Source of the DNA: Cernens ardua
GTDB lineage: Bacteria > Pseudomonadota > Gammaproteobacteria > Pseudomonadales > Halomonadaceae
DNA: 64,000 nucleotides
NCBI RefSeq assembly: GCF_051251085.1
Contig: NZ_JBPCZH010000003.1
Span: 248,001 to 312,000 of the forward strand
Direction: 5' to 3'
The position numbers and the translations under genes were made by a program. Shown piece after piece: positions 56,009 to 64,000 of the stretch. How positions within the stretch are numbered: position 1 is the first letter of the stretch; each line of letters opens with the position of its first letter. Under the pieces are notes generated by a model. It saw only the letters and a program-made list of their open reading frames with translations, ran no database searches and had not been told where the DNA came from.

Positions 56009-56593
56009 TTAGTGGTGCGTCACGTTCCATTTCTTGATAACACGATCTTCACGATGATAAGTGAGAACGCTCAAGGAAGCAGGTGACAATGCCAGATGCG
56101 CGCCGAAGCGGATATCCCCTGCCGCCCAGTACCCCGCAATTGCTCTTAGAATATGCGCGTGAGCAAATAGAGCGATACGTCCGCCTGTTTTATCGAGACG
56201 GTCAACAAAGTCAGAAACTCGTTTTTGAATATCTTCCGCGTTTTCACCCTCAGGGATATCCGCAGTGAAGACATCCCAACCGGGAACTTCCTTACGAATA
56301 TCCGAGGTTTTACGCCCTTCATAGATACCATAATTCCATTCCAGAAGCTCAGGTTCGATCTCCATTTGATCGCCCAGTCCTGCCAATTTGGCAGTATCTT
56401 TTGCGCGTACCAGAGGGCTAGAGTAAACATGATCGAACGCTACTCCTTCTACCTGAGGCTGAAGTGTTTTCGCCTGCTCAATACCTTCGTCCAGCAGCGG
56501 GATATCCGTGCGCCCTGTATGTTGCCCCGTTTTGCTCCATTCAGTCTGCCCATGACGCATGAGCCAAAGCTCGGTAACCGTTGCCTCTGACAT
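56009..56593 (-). CDS. Histidine phosphatase (phosphoglycerate mutase-like)
   Basis: 194 residues. LMRHGQTEWSKTGQHTGRTDIPL holds the catalytic RHG histidine; VYSSPLVRAKDTAKLAGL, EWNYGIYEGRKT and FAHAHILRAIAGYW carry the second His and acid. Cofactor-independent phosphatase of the PhoE/CobC type with unknown substrate. GGGAGAG ribosome site. No pathway link to neighbours. Confidence 0.92.
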   Translation of the reverse strand: MSEATVTELWLMRHGQTEWSKTGQHTGRTDIPLLDEGIEQAKTLQPQVEGVAFDHVYSSPLVRAKDTAKLAGLGDQMEIEPELLEWNYGIYEGRKTSDIRKEVPGWDVFTADIPEGENAEDIQKRVSDFVDRLDKTGGRIALFAHAHILRAIAGYWAAGDIRFGAHLALSPASLSVLTYHREDRVIKKWNVTHH

Positions 56594-56792
56594 GTTTCTC
56601 TCCCGTTGTTTTATTCATAATAATGAGCCACACGCTCAAATATTATTTTAAATTAAAACATTGATTGGGGGCAGCGTAGATAGGTATAAGACCAATAGGT
56701 AAGAAGATATGGTTTCGATACCGCTCAATACATGGCGTGAACCATATACATATCCTAAGGATACGAATCCCTTAATTGCATAAAGCAACAAA

Positions 56793-56818
56793 CCCATCAT
56801 ATCGCTAAATATGATGGG
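56793..56818 (-). terminator. Probable terminator of the P19-like gene
   Basis: Perfect 10-base stem CCCATCATAT/ATATGATGGG with a 6-base loop; on the minus strand it is followed by a T-rich run (TTTGTTGCTTT). Lies 79 bases past the P19-like stop. The rest of 56594-56896 is AT-rich with nothing recognised. Confidence 0.6.
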
Positions 56819-56896
56819 CCCGTACGGTTCAGAGTATTACCGCGTGCGTCTATATCTATACAGATCGCACGAAGTTTGAAAATATGTGGATAATTC

Positions 56897-57412
56897 CTAA
56901 TGCTGAGGATAATCAAACGTAAAGGTTTCTACAAATGGCTTGAACCAAGGGCCTATACCTGTAGCCTGGTCGATGTGGCGCTCATATCCGACCTCATCTG
57001 GCGCCGTATACTTCAGCATGACGGTATAACGCCCCTTTCCTGCCATGGGTACAGAATGAGCATAATGCGGTCCATCCGAGGCTGACATGGGTAGCAGTTG
57101 CCCAAACTGAATGTAATTACTGTCCCCTTCCTTGCGCACAACATAGTCCACACTTAGATAAGGGATCCAGCTGCCTTCCTCATACCCCCAGGGGTTACCA
57201 GCCAATGCATGTACATCAGTTTCAAGGTGGATGATATCATTTCCCATGACCATTGATTGTGGGGAGGGAGAAGTTTCAATATGCAGCAAATAGGAAGACG
57301 CAATTTCCAGATGGTGAGTTTTTATCGGCCCACCAATGGGATACTCCTTCGCGTCAGCAAATTGGCTGATTAAACATAGCCCAATACCCAATGCGATGCA
57401 TGACTTACGCAT
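56897..57412 (-). CDS. P19/Tp34-family periplasmic iron-transport protein
   Basis: 171 residues from ATG 57412 (AAGGAG at 8 bases; the longer start 57427 is rejected). Signal peptide MRKSCIALGIGLCLISQFADA; mature domain KEYPIGGPIKTHHLEIASSYLL, HLETDVHALAGNPWGYEEGSWIPYL and MSASDGPHYAHSVPMAGKGRYTVML carry the conserved His/Glu copper/iron ligands of P19. In other bacteria it works with an FTR1-type permease, which is not adjacent here. A Fur box lies upstream. Confidence 0.92.
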   Translation of the reverse strand: MRKSCIALGIGLCLISQFADAKEYPIGGPIKTHHLEIASSYLLHIETSPSPQSMVMGNDIIHLETDVHALAGNPWGYEEGSWIPYLSVDYVVRKEGDSNYIQFGQLLPMSASDGPHYAHSVPMAGKGRYTVMLKYTAPDEVGYERHIDQATGIGPWFKPFVETFTFDYPQH

Positions 57413-57473
57413 GATGACTCCTTGCAAAAGAGGAACGATGGCTGCGAAATACGAGAAAATGCAGGCATCAAAT

Positions 57474-57492
57474 GATAGTGATTATCATTTTC
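57474..57492 (-). promoter_or_regulatory. Fur box
   Basis: GATAGTGATTATCATTTTC matches the Fur consensus GATAATGATAATCATTATC at 16 of 19 positions; it lies about 62-80 bases upstream of the P19-like ATG, consistent with iron-responsive repression of that gene. Confidence 0.8.
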
Positions 57493-57601
57493 ATAATGTG
57501 CAAGAAGTCCAGAAACGTCAATACCCCACTGCTAATATTCAAACTATTAACAGCGGGGTATTGAGTCAAAAGCCAGCTAACCTTGATAAAATCGTATGAT
57601 T

Positions 57602-58489
57602 TTATTCACCAGCATACTTTTTAAGAAGCGCTTGGAAGTCATCACCCAACTTTGGATGACGTTTACCATAAGAGAGAGTTGCTTCAAGATAGCCTAATGC
57701 AAATCCACAGTCGTAAGTATCGCCTTCCATACGGTAAGCATCGACATCCGAATGAGTCCGAAGCTCATCAATAGCATCCGTCAATTGGATTTCACCACCC
57801 GCTCCGGGCTTCGTATCTGCAAGTAAAGGGAAGATATTACCGGGCAGGAGATAACGACCAATAACAGCAAGAGTGGATGGCTCTTCCCCACTCTTGGGCT
57901 TTTCAACCATACCTGTGATTTTGACATGCTCTCCAGCTTTTGGTGAATCCCCATCAATAGCGACGATCCCATATTTATAGGCAACATCCTGAGGGACATT
58001 CTCAACCATGATCTGGGCATTACCCGTTTCATCAAATGCCTGAATCATGCCCGCAAGGTCATTTACCTTTCCGCCATTGGTATCCACCAACACATCGGGC
58101 AACATTACGACAAAAGGTTCGTTATCACCGATAACCGGGCGTGCACACAAGATTGCATGTCCCAAGCCCAAGGCCTCCTCCTGACGCACTGAAACAATCG
58201 TCACATCATCAGGAATAATATTACGCAGTTCTTCAAGAAGCTCCAACTTACCCTTCTCTTCAAGTTGGTGCTCTAATTCAAAATGTTTGTCAAAGTGGTT
58301 CTCAATCGCAATTTTGGCAGAGTGAGTGACAAGCACGATTTCCTTGATGCCAGCAGCAACAGCTTCCTGTACCACATACTGAATAACGGGCTTATCCACA
58401 ATAGTGATCATTTCTTTAGGGATAGCCTTGGAGGCTGGTAAACAACGAGTGCCAAAGCCAGCGACGGGGAGTACAGCTTTACGGATCAT
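57602..58489 (-). CDS. galU: UTP-glucose-1-phosphate uridylyltransferase
   Basis: Makes UDP-glucose for LPS core and capsule. 295 residues. KAVLPVAGFGTRCLPASKAIPKEM at the start, DKPVIQYVVQEAVAAGI, VRQEEALGLGHAILCARPVIGDNEPFVVMLPDVLVD and GMVEKPKSGEEPSTLAVIGRYLLPGNIFPLL are diagnostic of GalU. Boundary gene between the iron gene and the AT-rich glycan cluster on the same strand; its own base composition is ordinary. Confidence 0.97.
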   Translation of the reverse strand: MIRKAVLPVAGFGTRCLPASKAIPKEMITIVDKPVIQYVVQEAVAAGIKEIVLVTHSAKIAIENHFDKHFELEHQLEEKGKLELLEELRNIIPDDVTIVSVRQEEALGLGHAILCARPVIGDNEPFVVMLPDVLVDTNGGKVNDLAGMIQAFDETGNAQIMVENVPQDVAYKYGIVAIDGDSPKAGEHVKITGMVEKPKSGEEPSTLAVIGRYLLPGNIFPLLADTKPGAGGEIQLTDAIDELRTHSDVDAYRMEGDTYDCGFALGYLEATLSYGKRHPKLGDDFQALLKKYAGE

Positions 58490-58533
58490 TACTTATACCC
58501 GATCTTTTAATATCCAATTACATGATAAGACTC

Positions 58534-58558
58534 AAAAAGCCTACTCATTTGAGTAGGC
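58534..58558 (-). terminator. Rho-independent terminator of the glycan gene upstream of galU
   Basis: Stem GCCTACTC/GAGTAGGC with a 4-base loop and, on the minus strand, a TTTTT run. Just after the rhamnosyltransferase-like stop, so galU is transcribed separately from that gene. Confidence 0.85.
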
Positions 58559-58569
58559 TCATATCGTTA

Positions 58570-59424
58570 TCAATCCTTAAAGATGATCTTTCCATCTTCA
58601 TCATAGTTCAGGAAAGGAAAATCATATTTATACAATTCCAGGAGCCGCTCTTTGGAAATGGCATGATTTTTCGTGATATCAACATAGCGATTCTGATCAT
58701 TGCCCTGAGCATCATGCCCATCGGTTTTAGTCATCATGCAACTCGTGATGTGAGGCAAAATGATGCTGGGTACTTCTTTCCACATCAAATGATGGGCGAA
58801 GTTATATACAGTGGTATTGATATCGTAATCATCAAGATATGCACAACCTGCACTATGGAACAACGCCATATCTTCGGCAAAATGCTGGCCATCATCGCCA
58901 TAGGAGGTCATTAGAAGATTACGTGGCATACTCACCGCATAACGATCATATCGCGCCATCGAGTGCATTGCTTTACGCAATTCATCAATAAAATGAACAG
59001 ACAAACAGTCGTCATCATCGATGCGGAACTGCAATGGAGTACCACCCCAACTTTGTTTGATATTTTCCAATTCAGGCACTATAGCGTCCCAAGTGCTGCG
59101 AGCATTTTCAACAATCAATTGTGCATTGGGTACACGTGCCAAAATACCCTCCAGTCTTGACAGATATTTCTCTGGCATTTGTGGAGAGGTTATGACCAAA
59201 AATCTGAAATTTTGATCAGTCTGAGCCTTAATTGAAGGAATAAGCAGTGTTTCAAAAATTTTGAAACGGGCCTCTAGACGCTTAGAGTCATAGAGTTTGG
59301 CTGCTACTTCTGCGAGTAATTCTTCAGAGATAACGCCTGTCTCACGACTTTCACCGTAGGCAGACCAGTCACAAAGGCCAAGGAAGGAAAATCGGCAAAT
59401 ACCCACGATTCCTGAAGCTAACAT
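58570..59424 (-). CDS. Putative rhamnosyltransferase (Rhamno_transf family)
   Basis: 284 residues. RFSFLGLCDWSAYGES, RLEARFKIFETLLIPSIKAQTDQNFRFLVITSPQMPEKYLSRLE and LQFRIDDDDCLSVHFID (DDD metal-binding motif, about 150) match the putative rhamnosyltransferase family. The substrate is not proven by sequence. AGGAG ribosome site. Lies in the AT-rich surface-glycan cluster. Confidence 0.85.
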   Translation of the reverse strand: MLASGIVGICRFSFLGLCDWSAYGESRETGVISEELLAEVAAKLYDSKRLEARFKIFETLLIPSIKAQTDQNFRFLVITSPQMPEKYLSRLEGILARVPNAQLIVENARSTWDAIVPELENIKQSWGGTPLQFRIDDDDCLSVHFIDELRKAMHSMARYDRYAVSMPRNLLMTSYGDDGQHFAEDMALFHSAGCAYLDDYDINTTVYNFAHHLMWKEVPSIILPHITSCMMTKTDGHDAQGNDQNRYVDITKNHAISKERLLELYKYDFPFLNYDEDGKIIFKD

Positions 59425-59542
59425 TTTGATACTCCTACACTATGAAGATATTACACAGTGGATAAATAATGTGAGATTATAACAAAGCCCAATTTGAGAG
59501 TAAATTTATTTATCACACACTTTTAATACACTGAATTATTGT

Positions 59543-60694
59543 TTAATTAATAACGCTAAATAATTCCCAGTCCTGGGCTGACTCTGAGAATTTTATAGAA
59601 TCCCCGTTATCACTAAGATATTCATCACCAACTTGTATAGATATCTGCCCATTATGAAAGTTTGTCTTAATAATAGACTCAGCTGACGACATTCCGGAAT
59701 TTATACTTCCATCCACGGAGATTGAATGTATTTCAATACCGGATGTTGTCCAGAGCTTGCCTGCATCATCATAATAGACACTCGTCATTTCGGGTATTCT
59801 ATTCTCCCAACGTATAAATTTAATTCTTTTATCATTAGAATCAAATACCATAATATGACCGTGATTGGACAACAAATATTTCCCATACTCAACAACGCCT
59901 TTACCTTGCGTTTTAAACATATATGGCAAAAACAACTTGGGTTTATATAATGATAACTCTCTTTTTACATTAGCAAATTTTGACAAAAACTTTTCAGGAT
60001 CAGAAAAGTCCAATTTTTCCGAAAACATATCACCAAGTTCGTAGTTCCACCACTGTGATTCTTTCAGCCCGGAAATAATCTCATCAGGAAATCTTTTCTT
60101 GATAACTTTCGCAGGGTTTCCGCCAACGATGGAATATGCAGGAACGTCCTTGACTACTACGCTGCCTTGAGCAATCACTGCTCCATCACCAATAGTTATA
60201 CCACCTTTGAGGTAAACATCAGAACCTATCCATACATCAGAGCCTATCCTCGTCCCTGTGACGTGGGGTTGAGGTGTGGGAACCTTTTTAAGCTCGATAT
60301 CCTTTCTTTCTGCTTGCTGGTAATGCAAAAAATAACTATAAGTAAATTCTCTACCAAAATTGAAAAAGGCAGAACTCATACTTACAGCTTCTATAGGATG
60401 ACGAAACCCCAAACTCTTCACATCTTCAGCTATCTGTGAATACCGCCCAACTTTAGAGCTCTCATGTAAAGTGGATGCTATTGAAGAAAAAGATCCAAGG
60501 CTGAAGAGAGAAAGCCCATCGGCAATTGTTGAATAAGCTTCAATACAAGTATTCTTGGCTATAATAAGGTTTAGCCCATTTTTTACTCTTTGTTGATATG
60601 CTTCAGGCTTGCCATGAAAACCGCTTCTCTCTTGATATATACAGGTTTCTTTTAGAGTATCTATCAACTCATCATTAACTGTTAAAGTTTCCAT
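59543..60694 (-). CDS. CatB-like hexapeptide acetyltransferase with extra C-terminal domain
   Basis: 383 residues. Middle third is a left-handed beta-helix acetyltransferase: VGRYSQIAEDVKSLGFRHPIEAVSMSSAFF and TRIGSDVWIGSDVYLKGGITIGDGAVIAQGSVVVKDVPAYSIVGGNPAKVIKKRFP, typical of CatB/VatD-type O-acetyltransferases. The last roughly 150 residues (about 230-383) are a beta-rich domain I do not recognise. Probably O-acetylates a surface glycan. AT-rich like its neighbours; the stop codon is followed by an A/T-rich gap. Confidence 0.87.
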   Translation of the reverse strand: METLTVNDELIDTLKETCIYQERSGFHGKPEAYQQRVKNGLNLIIAKNTCIEAYSTIADGLSLFSLGSFSSIASTLHESSKVGRYSQIAEDVKSLGFRHPIEAVSMSSAFFNFGREFTYSYFLHYQQAERKDIELKKVPTPQPHVTGTRIGSDVWIGSDVYLKGGITIGDGAVIAQGSVVVKDVPAYSIVGGNPAKVIKKRFPDEIISGLKESQWWNYELGDMFSEKLDFSDPEKFLSKFANVKRELSLYKPKLFLPYMFKTQGKGVVEYGKYLLSNHGHIMVFDSNDKRIKFIRWENRIPEMTSVYYDDAGKLWTTSGIEIHSISVDGSINSGMSSAESIIKTNFHNGQISIQVGDEYLSDNGDSIKFSESAQDWELFSVIN

Positions 60695-60717
60695 AAGATT
60701 CGTTAATCACCTATAAA

Positions 60718-62580
60718 TTAATCTTTCAGAAACAATCTTTCAAATTGTTGTGGTACAACACTTGGCCAATGCATATGCGGTATAAAACAATTCCTTCCGT
60801 CAATTTCCCACTGGCCCCATTTATAATTTTCATAGAACAATCCTGTATACAGAACATGTCTGCACGATGGATGATAATGAACAATAAACCTTATACCTTT
60901 TTTATCGAGTAATGCGGCCATTTGGTAAGGATTTGAATAACTATAAACTACACCATGCTGATTGTAATATGTACACACATCAATTAGAGACTGCGTCGAT
61001 ATATTTGAAGCAGGGCCAATATAAGTCCCCCCATCCTGCAGAAGGGAATCGATATAATTTTCACCATCTCCGCGATCATTACAAATGATCAGATGCAAAG
61101 TGGGATTTTTTTGTTTTTCCACATCCCTCAACTGAAATGAAGGAATATTTCTCGAATGATCATCTATCTGATATGTGCTTATAAAGAAATCAGGATCAAA
61201 GATTACGCTATAAACAGTATCAGAGTTTTTCTCATCTATATGTGAAGATATTTTATTCAAATCACTATATAAGAAGCAAGAACGCACATTCCATTTCAAC
61301 AAACGTAAAATAAATGCCTGCTTAGGAGATAATACCAACAAAACATCTTTAAAGCCCTCTGCATGCAAAGTACTTTCTACTAAAGCACCGATAGCACGAG
61401 AGGCGACATTTAAAGAACGACCATTTTTATAATCTTCGAGAAAAGCCAGAGAAAATTCTTCAATATTCTCATCCCCGATAAAATCTTTTACGCGCTCCCG
61501 GTCTGATTCGAAGCATACATAGATGAGACTAGGAACACGTTTAAGATAATCAACAAAGTTGGTATCGTCAGGTACACAAGAATTCCATTTTAACAGATTA
61601 TTGCGGATTTGAGCTTTATATTTACTCTGAGACCCCGTACTACTTTGTATCTCATTCTTAACGAGATTATTAAAATCTTCTACAGACATTAATGCAACTA
61701 AACGAAGATAACGTTTTAATTCCAATGAACCGTGGTCGATTTTCCTGGCAAAAAATACGGGTTGTTCAATCAACTCTTCCAAATCATCATGAAAATAGAC
61801 TCTTGGAACCCCCCATGAATTAAATTTGTATTGAGTGAGCAAATTAGAGTCTATTTCATGATGAGGTACCAAATTTGCAACCAGCGTTTGGAAAAAACAT
61901 TCATCAGGAACACAAACAGTTTTGTAAAAATGCTCAATACGAGGATTGGCATCTAATACATTCAATATAGATTCAATAGTTGATCTTCTAAGACACCACC
62001 ATTGTGAGCCGATATAAGGATGGAAGTTATTTGGAAGCTTCCGTTTTTTTAATAATTTTTTCTGTAATCTTAGAGACCAATAGAATAGTGTGCGCTGATC
62101 GCGATAATTAAAATAATGCCTATATTCCCAGCGTTCGTTCTGAATACCACCAGCAACCCAGGTAAATCGAGCAGCATCTACAGCCTCGATAAAATCCTTA
62201 TTAGCTTCTTGTATACCCTTTTTCACCATTGACATAGGCTTTGTTGGCATACAAGAACCCGAAGCAAGCATATAGTTTGAATAATTATGCAAACCTATTT
62301 CTTGGGCTTTTCTCAAACAGTTTAACGTTGCCTCACAGATGGACCACTCACCCCATGCTACGTGGACTCTAGGAGCAAAATACACATTGCCGGGATAATT
62401 TTCCAGTTTCCAGCCCGCGATGGCCTTAGGCAAATCATGTGGTGAATTTAAATCATGATGTATAAATATGTCAGATCCAGATCCTATAATGCTAAGTATA
62501 AGATCTTTCAGTCTTGCAGGGCTTTCGTGCGCAAGAAGAATAAAAGCCAACTTATCCTCTTTCACCACCAAATCACTCAT
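60718..62580 (-). CDS. GT14-like beta-1,6-N-acetylglucosaminyltransferase with unknown C-terminal domain
   Basis: About 620 residues. The first ~280 match core-2/I-branching GT14: LAFILLAHESPARLKDLILSI, FIHHDLNSP, VHVAWGEWSICEATLNCLRKA, YMLASGSCMPTKPM, GSQWWCLRRSTIESIL and VPDECFFQTLVAN. The C-terminal 340 residues are unrecognised. ATG 62580 overlaps the upstream stop (ATGA) with GGAGAATGG upstream; the longer frame (62631) is rejected. Part of a coupled AT-rich glycan operon. Confidence 0.85.
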   Translation of the reverse strand: MSDLVVKEDKLAFILLAHESPARLKDLILSIIGSGSDIFIHHDLNSPHDLPKAIAGWKLENYPGNVYFAPRVHVAWGEWSICEATLNCLRKAQEIGLHNYSNYMLASGSCMPTKPMSMVKKGIQEANKDFIEAVDAARFTWVAGGIQNERWEYRHYFNYRDQRTLFYWSLRLQKKLLKKRKLPNNFHPYIGSQWWCLRRSTIESILNVLDANPRIEHFYKTVCVPDECFFQTLVANLVPHHEIDSNLLTQYKFNSWGVPRVYFHDDLEELIEQPVFFARKIDHGSLELKRYLRLVALMSVEDFNNLVKNEIQSSTGSQSKYKAQIRNNLLKWNSCVPDDTNFVDYLKRVPSLIYVCFESDRERVKDFIGDENIEEFSLAFLEDYKNGRSLNVASRAIGALVESTLHAEGFKDVLLVLSPKQAFILRLLKWNVRSCFLYSDLNKISSHIDEKNSDTVYSVIFDPDFFISTYQIDDHSRNIPSFQLRDVEKQKNPTLHLIICNDRGDGENYIDSLLQDGGTYIGPASNISTQSLIDVCTYYNQHGVVYSYSNPYQMAALLDKKGIRFIVHYHPSCRHVLYTGLFYENYKWGQWEIDGRNCFIPHMHWPSVVPQQFERLFLKD

Positions 62581-63452
62581 TTCGACCATTCTCCAGAATG
62601 AATGACAGATCTCGCCAATAGGGATTGCCATAACATAGAAACATTAATATCACTGTCAAAAACATCTGCATCTATTACAGACCCGATAACTTTTTTATCG
62701 GAAAGACCATTTTCCAGTCGGCGAGGCCATGTCCTCGAGAAAAGCTCTTTATAATAATATTGCTTATCCCATAGAACCAAATTGACTTGATTACGGGACG
62801 ATACTTTAGGACTATTTAACTCTTCGTAAAGGTTGAATACGTGATTGTTTCTATATTCTTCATTAAAACTTCTACATATTGTTTTTCTTAAAATATTAAT
62901 CTCTTTACTACATCCATTATTTTGATGATTTTCTTCTAACTCATCAGAAAAAATGGCAACACTAGACATAGCGCATTCGCGTATCGATTTTAGATAGGAA
63001 GTCAAGTCTAATAATGTTCTGGTATTACTAAAAGGATATATAAATATGCCCAGATCTTTTACAAGTAGAGTCCAGCGTTGATCTCTATATGTGGAAAGCA
63101 AATAGTTAATACAGTCTATTTGGCTGGCACCCTCATCAAGAGCAAGAAAGGTAACATTACAATCTGACAGAGCATTGACTATCGAATCATCGATAGAAAC
63201 ATCATGGTTAGTCAAAAATAAAAATTCATTTATTCCAATTTTGTTGTAATAAGAAACAAATGCCAAAAACTTTTCTATAGTAAAATTATTATAAACAATA
63301 GAGATTAAGGATAATGCACTTGAAAACTTTATCTCTTTACTATTAGAAACACTCTTGAAATATATCCTCTTTGCTGCAGCATATCTTTTATTACTTTTAT
63401 GATTTTTCCATGCATTATCAATACTATTCTTGATAAAATTTTTACGACTCAT
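62577..63452 (-). CDS. Divergent GT2-like protein
   Basis: 291 residues from ATG 63452 (GGAGG ribosome site). SLISIVYNNFTIEKFLAFVSYYNKIGINEFLFLTNH resembles the N-terminus of GT2 (Glyco_tranf_2_4-type) enzymes, and WTLLVKDLGIFIYPF lies where the family has its W-x(3)-D-x-DEF-x-YP motif, but the acidic residues are mostly missing. It may be an inactive or specialised transferase. ATGA overlap with the GT14-like gene downstream. Confidence 0.65.
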   Translation of the reverse strand: MSRKNFIKNSIDNAWKNHKSNKRYAAAKRIYFKSVSNSKEIKFSSALSLISIVYNNFTIEKFLAFVSYYNKIGINEFLFLTNHDVSIDDSIVNALSDCNVTFLALDEGASQIDCINYLLSTYRDQRWTLLVKDLGIFIYPFSNTRTLLDLTSYLKSIRECAMSSVAIFSDELEENHQNNGCSKEINILRKTICRSFNEEYRNNHVFNLYEELNSPKVSSRNQVNLVLWDKQYYYKELFSRTWPRRLENGLSDKKVIGSVIDADVFDSDINVSMLWQSLLARSVIHSGEWSK

Positions 63453-63497
63453 TGTTGCCTCCAACTACAACCCTTATGTATCCCATGCACAGAATAT

Positions 63498-64000
63498 TTA
63501 TAGATATATCTTGTTCGCCAATCCAACTTTAAATTCATGATTAACACTTTCTTTTCTTACTATTTGTGAAATTGTCTTACTATTTTCTTTAATTTCATTG
63601 GGAAAAGATTTTAATTCTGACAATGAAAGGCCTGACCCCATATCAACTACAGAGTTATGTTTTACATCATAATAACCCGGATTTTGACCAATTGTACTAT
63701 AAAATCCCGCACAGTTAGCTCTAGCAAATAAAAGATGAGCATGGTAACGACAACAGATGACTTTATCATCATTTGAAATAGTGACATCCCCTTTTAGTAA
63801 AGAATATACACTAATCATTTTAATGGGGAGCTTGAGCCTATCTTCTATAAGCTCTAAAACACGAACATCTTGCTCAGGAGAACTTTCAAGCAGACATACT
63901 TCGTCTATACCATCTTCTTCGACGTACTGTTTCAGCTGCCTCCAGACATGATCAGGCACCTGCCTCACGCTATTTTTAAGAAATGATAGATATAGGCGTT
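63498..64000 (-). CDS. Polysaccharide pyruvyltransferase-like protein, C-terminal part (N-terminus beyond window)
   Basis: Open to the right edge of the window with no stop, so this is the C-terminal part of a gene that starts outside. CCRYHAHLLFARANCAGFYSTIGQNPGYYDVKHNSV resembles the conserved C-terminal R-x-HA(L)-x-A...K-x(2)-YY motif of the pyruvyltransferase/CsaB superfamily. Same strand and composition as the rest of the AT-rich glycan cluster. Confidence 0.65.
   Translation of the reverse strand, partial: RLYLSFLKNSVRQVPDHVWRQLKQYVEEDGIDEVCLLESSPEQDVRVLELIEDRLKLPIKMISVYSLLKGDVTISNDDKVICCRYHAHLLFARANCAGFYSTIGQNPGYYDVKHNSVVDMGSGLSLSELKSFPNEIKENSKTISQIVRKESVNHEFKVGLANKIYL

Noticed and set aside
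56885..58400. Two exact DnaA-box 9-mers (56885-56893 and 58392-58400)
   Set aside because: They are 1.5 kb apart, one is inside galU, and there is no cluster or AT-rich unwinding region, so this is not an oriC.
1..64000. CRISPR arrays, integrase-attachment sites or prophage
   Set aside because: No regularly spaced repeats, cas genes, integrase or tRNA-adjacent direct repeats were found.

Overview
The window reads as a stretch of a gammaproteobacterial chromosome. It has Gram-negative LPS-core and capsule genes, class I glyQ/glyS, electron-transfer-flavoprotein genes and moderate GC. The best guess is an Oceanospirillales/Halomonadaceae-like or Pseudomonas-related organism; no rRNA or other strong marker is present, so this is inference. 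Six copies of the ParB-binding parS palindrome TGTTTCACGTGAAACA (five perfect, one 15/16) lie between about 4.1 and 52.4 kb. This places the segment in the origin-proximal segregation domain, although parAB, dnaA and oriC are not in the window.

Layout. 0-0.9 kb: a decayed IS481-type transposase. 0.9-3.9 kb: a SNF2-family helicase. 4.2-11.7 kb: LPS inner-core genes (waaA, hldE, a GT9 glycosyltransferase, a Kdo-kinase-like gene, a GT4 and a second GT9). 11.7-14.7 kb: nitronate monooxygenase, nagB and a lipoprotein. 14.8-17.7 kb: more LPS-core genes (GT2, waaF, hldD). 17.9-21.0 kb: glyQS. 21.0-22.5 kb: a strongly structured leader with both halves of a fluoride riboswitch, then crcB and gmhB. 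22.7-29.4 kb: a small exported protein, ETF-ubiquinone oxidoreductase, two unknown small genes, etfBA, a YbhB-like protein and a cold-shock protein. 29.5-33.9 kb: a two-gene DNA-repair-like module (PD-(D/E)XK/XPD-type helicase plus FAN1-like VRR-NUC nuclease). 34.2-38.3 kb: MerR regulator, SpoU/TrmH methyltransferase, HAD phosphatase and a mannitol-dehydrogenase-family enzyme.

38.9-55.2 kb is the most distinctive block. kpsC, kpsS, an SDR, an LTA-synthase-like phosphotransferase and a 2,504-residue fully reducing type I PKS are translationally coupled. An orphan TauA-like binding protein and an alpha-oxoamine synthase follow. The gene set resembles the rhizobial rkp-1 (rkpAGHIJ) region needed for K-antigen capsule. 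It suggests that a PKS-made acyl chain is condensed with an amino acid to give an aminolipid linked to a Kdo-anchored capsule.

55.4-57.4 kb holds a DUF190 protein, a histidine phosphatase and a P19-type iron-transport protein behind a Fur box. 57.6-64 kb begins with galU and continues into an AT-rich surface-polysaccharide cluster (rhamnosyltransferase-like, CatB-like acetyltransferase, GT14-like, GT2-like, pyruvyltransferase-like) that runs off the right edge. Together, hldE-gmhB-hldD make ADP-heptose. waaA, waaF and the GT9/GT2/GT4 enzymes use Kdo, heptose and hexoses to build the core, galU supplies UDP-glucose, and the kps/rkp-like and terminal clusters build the capsule or other surface glycan.
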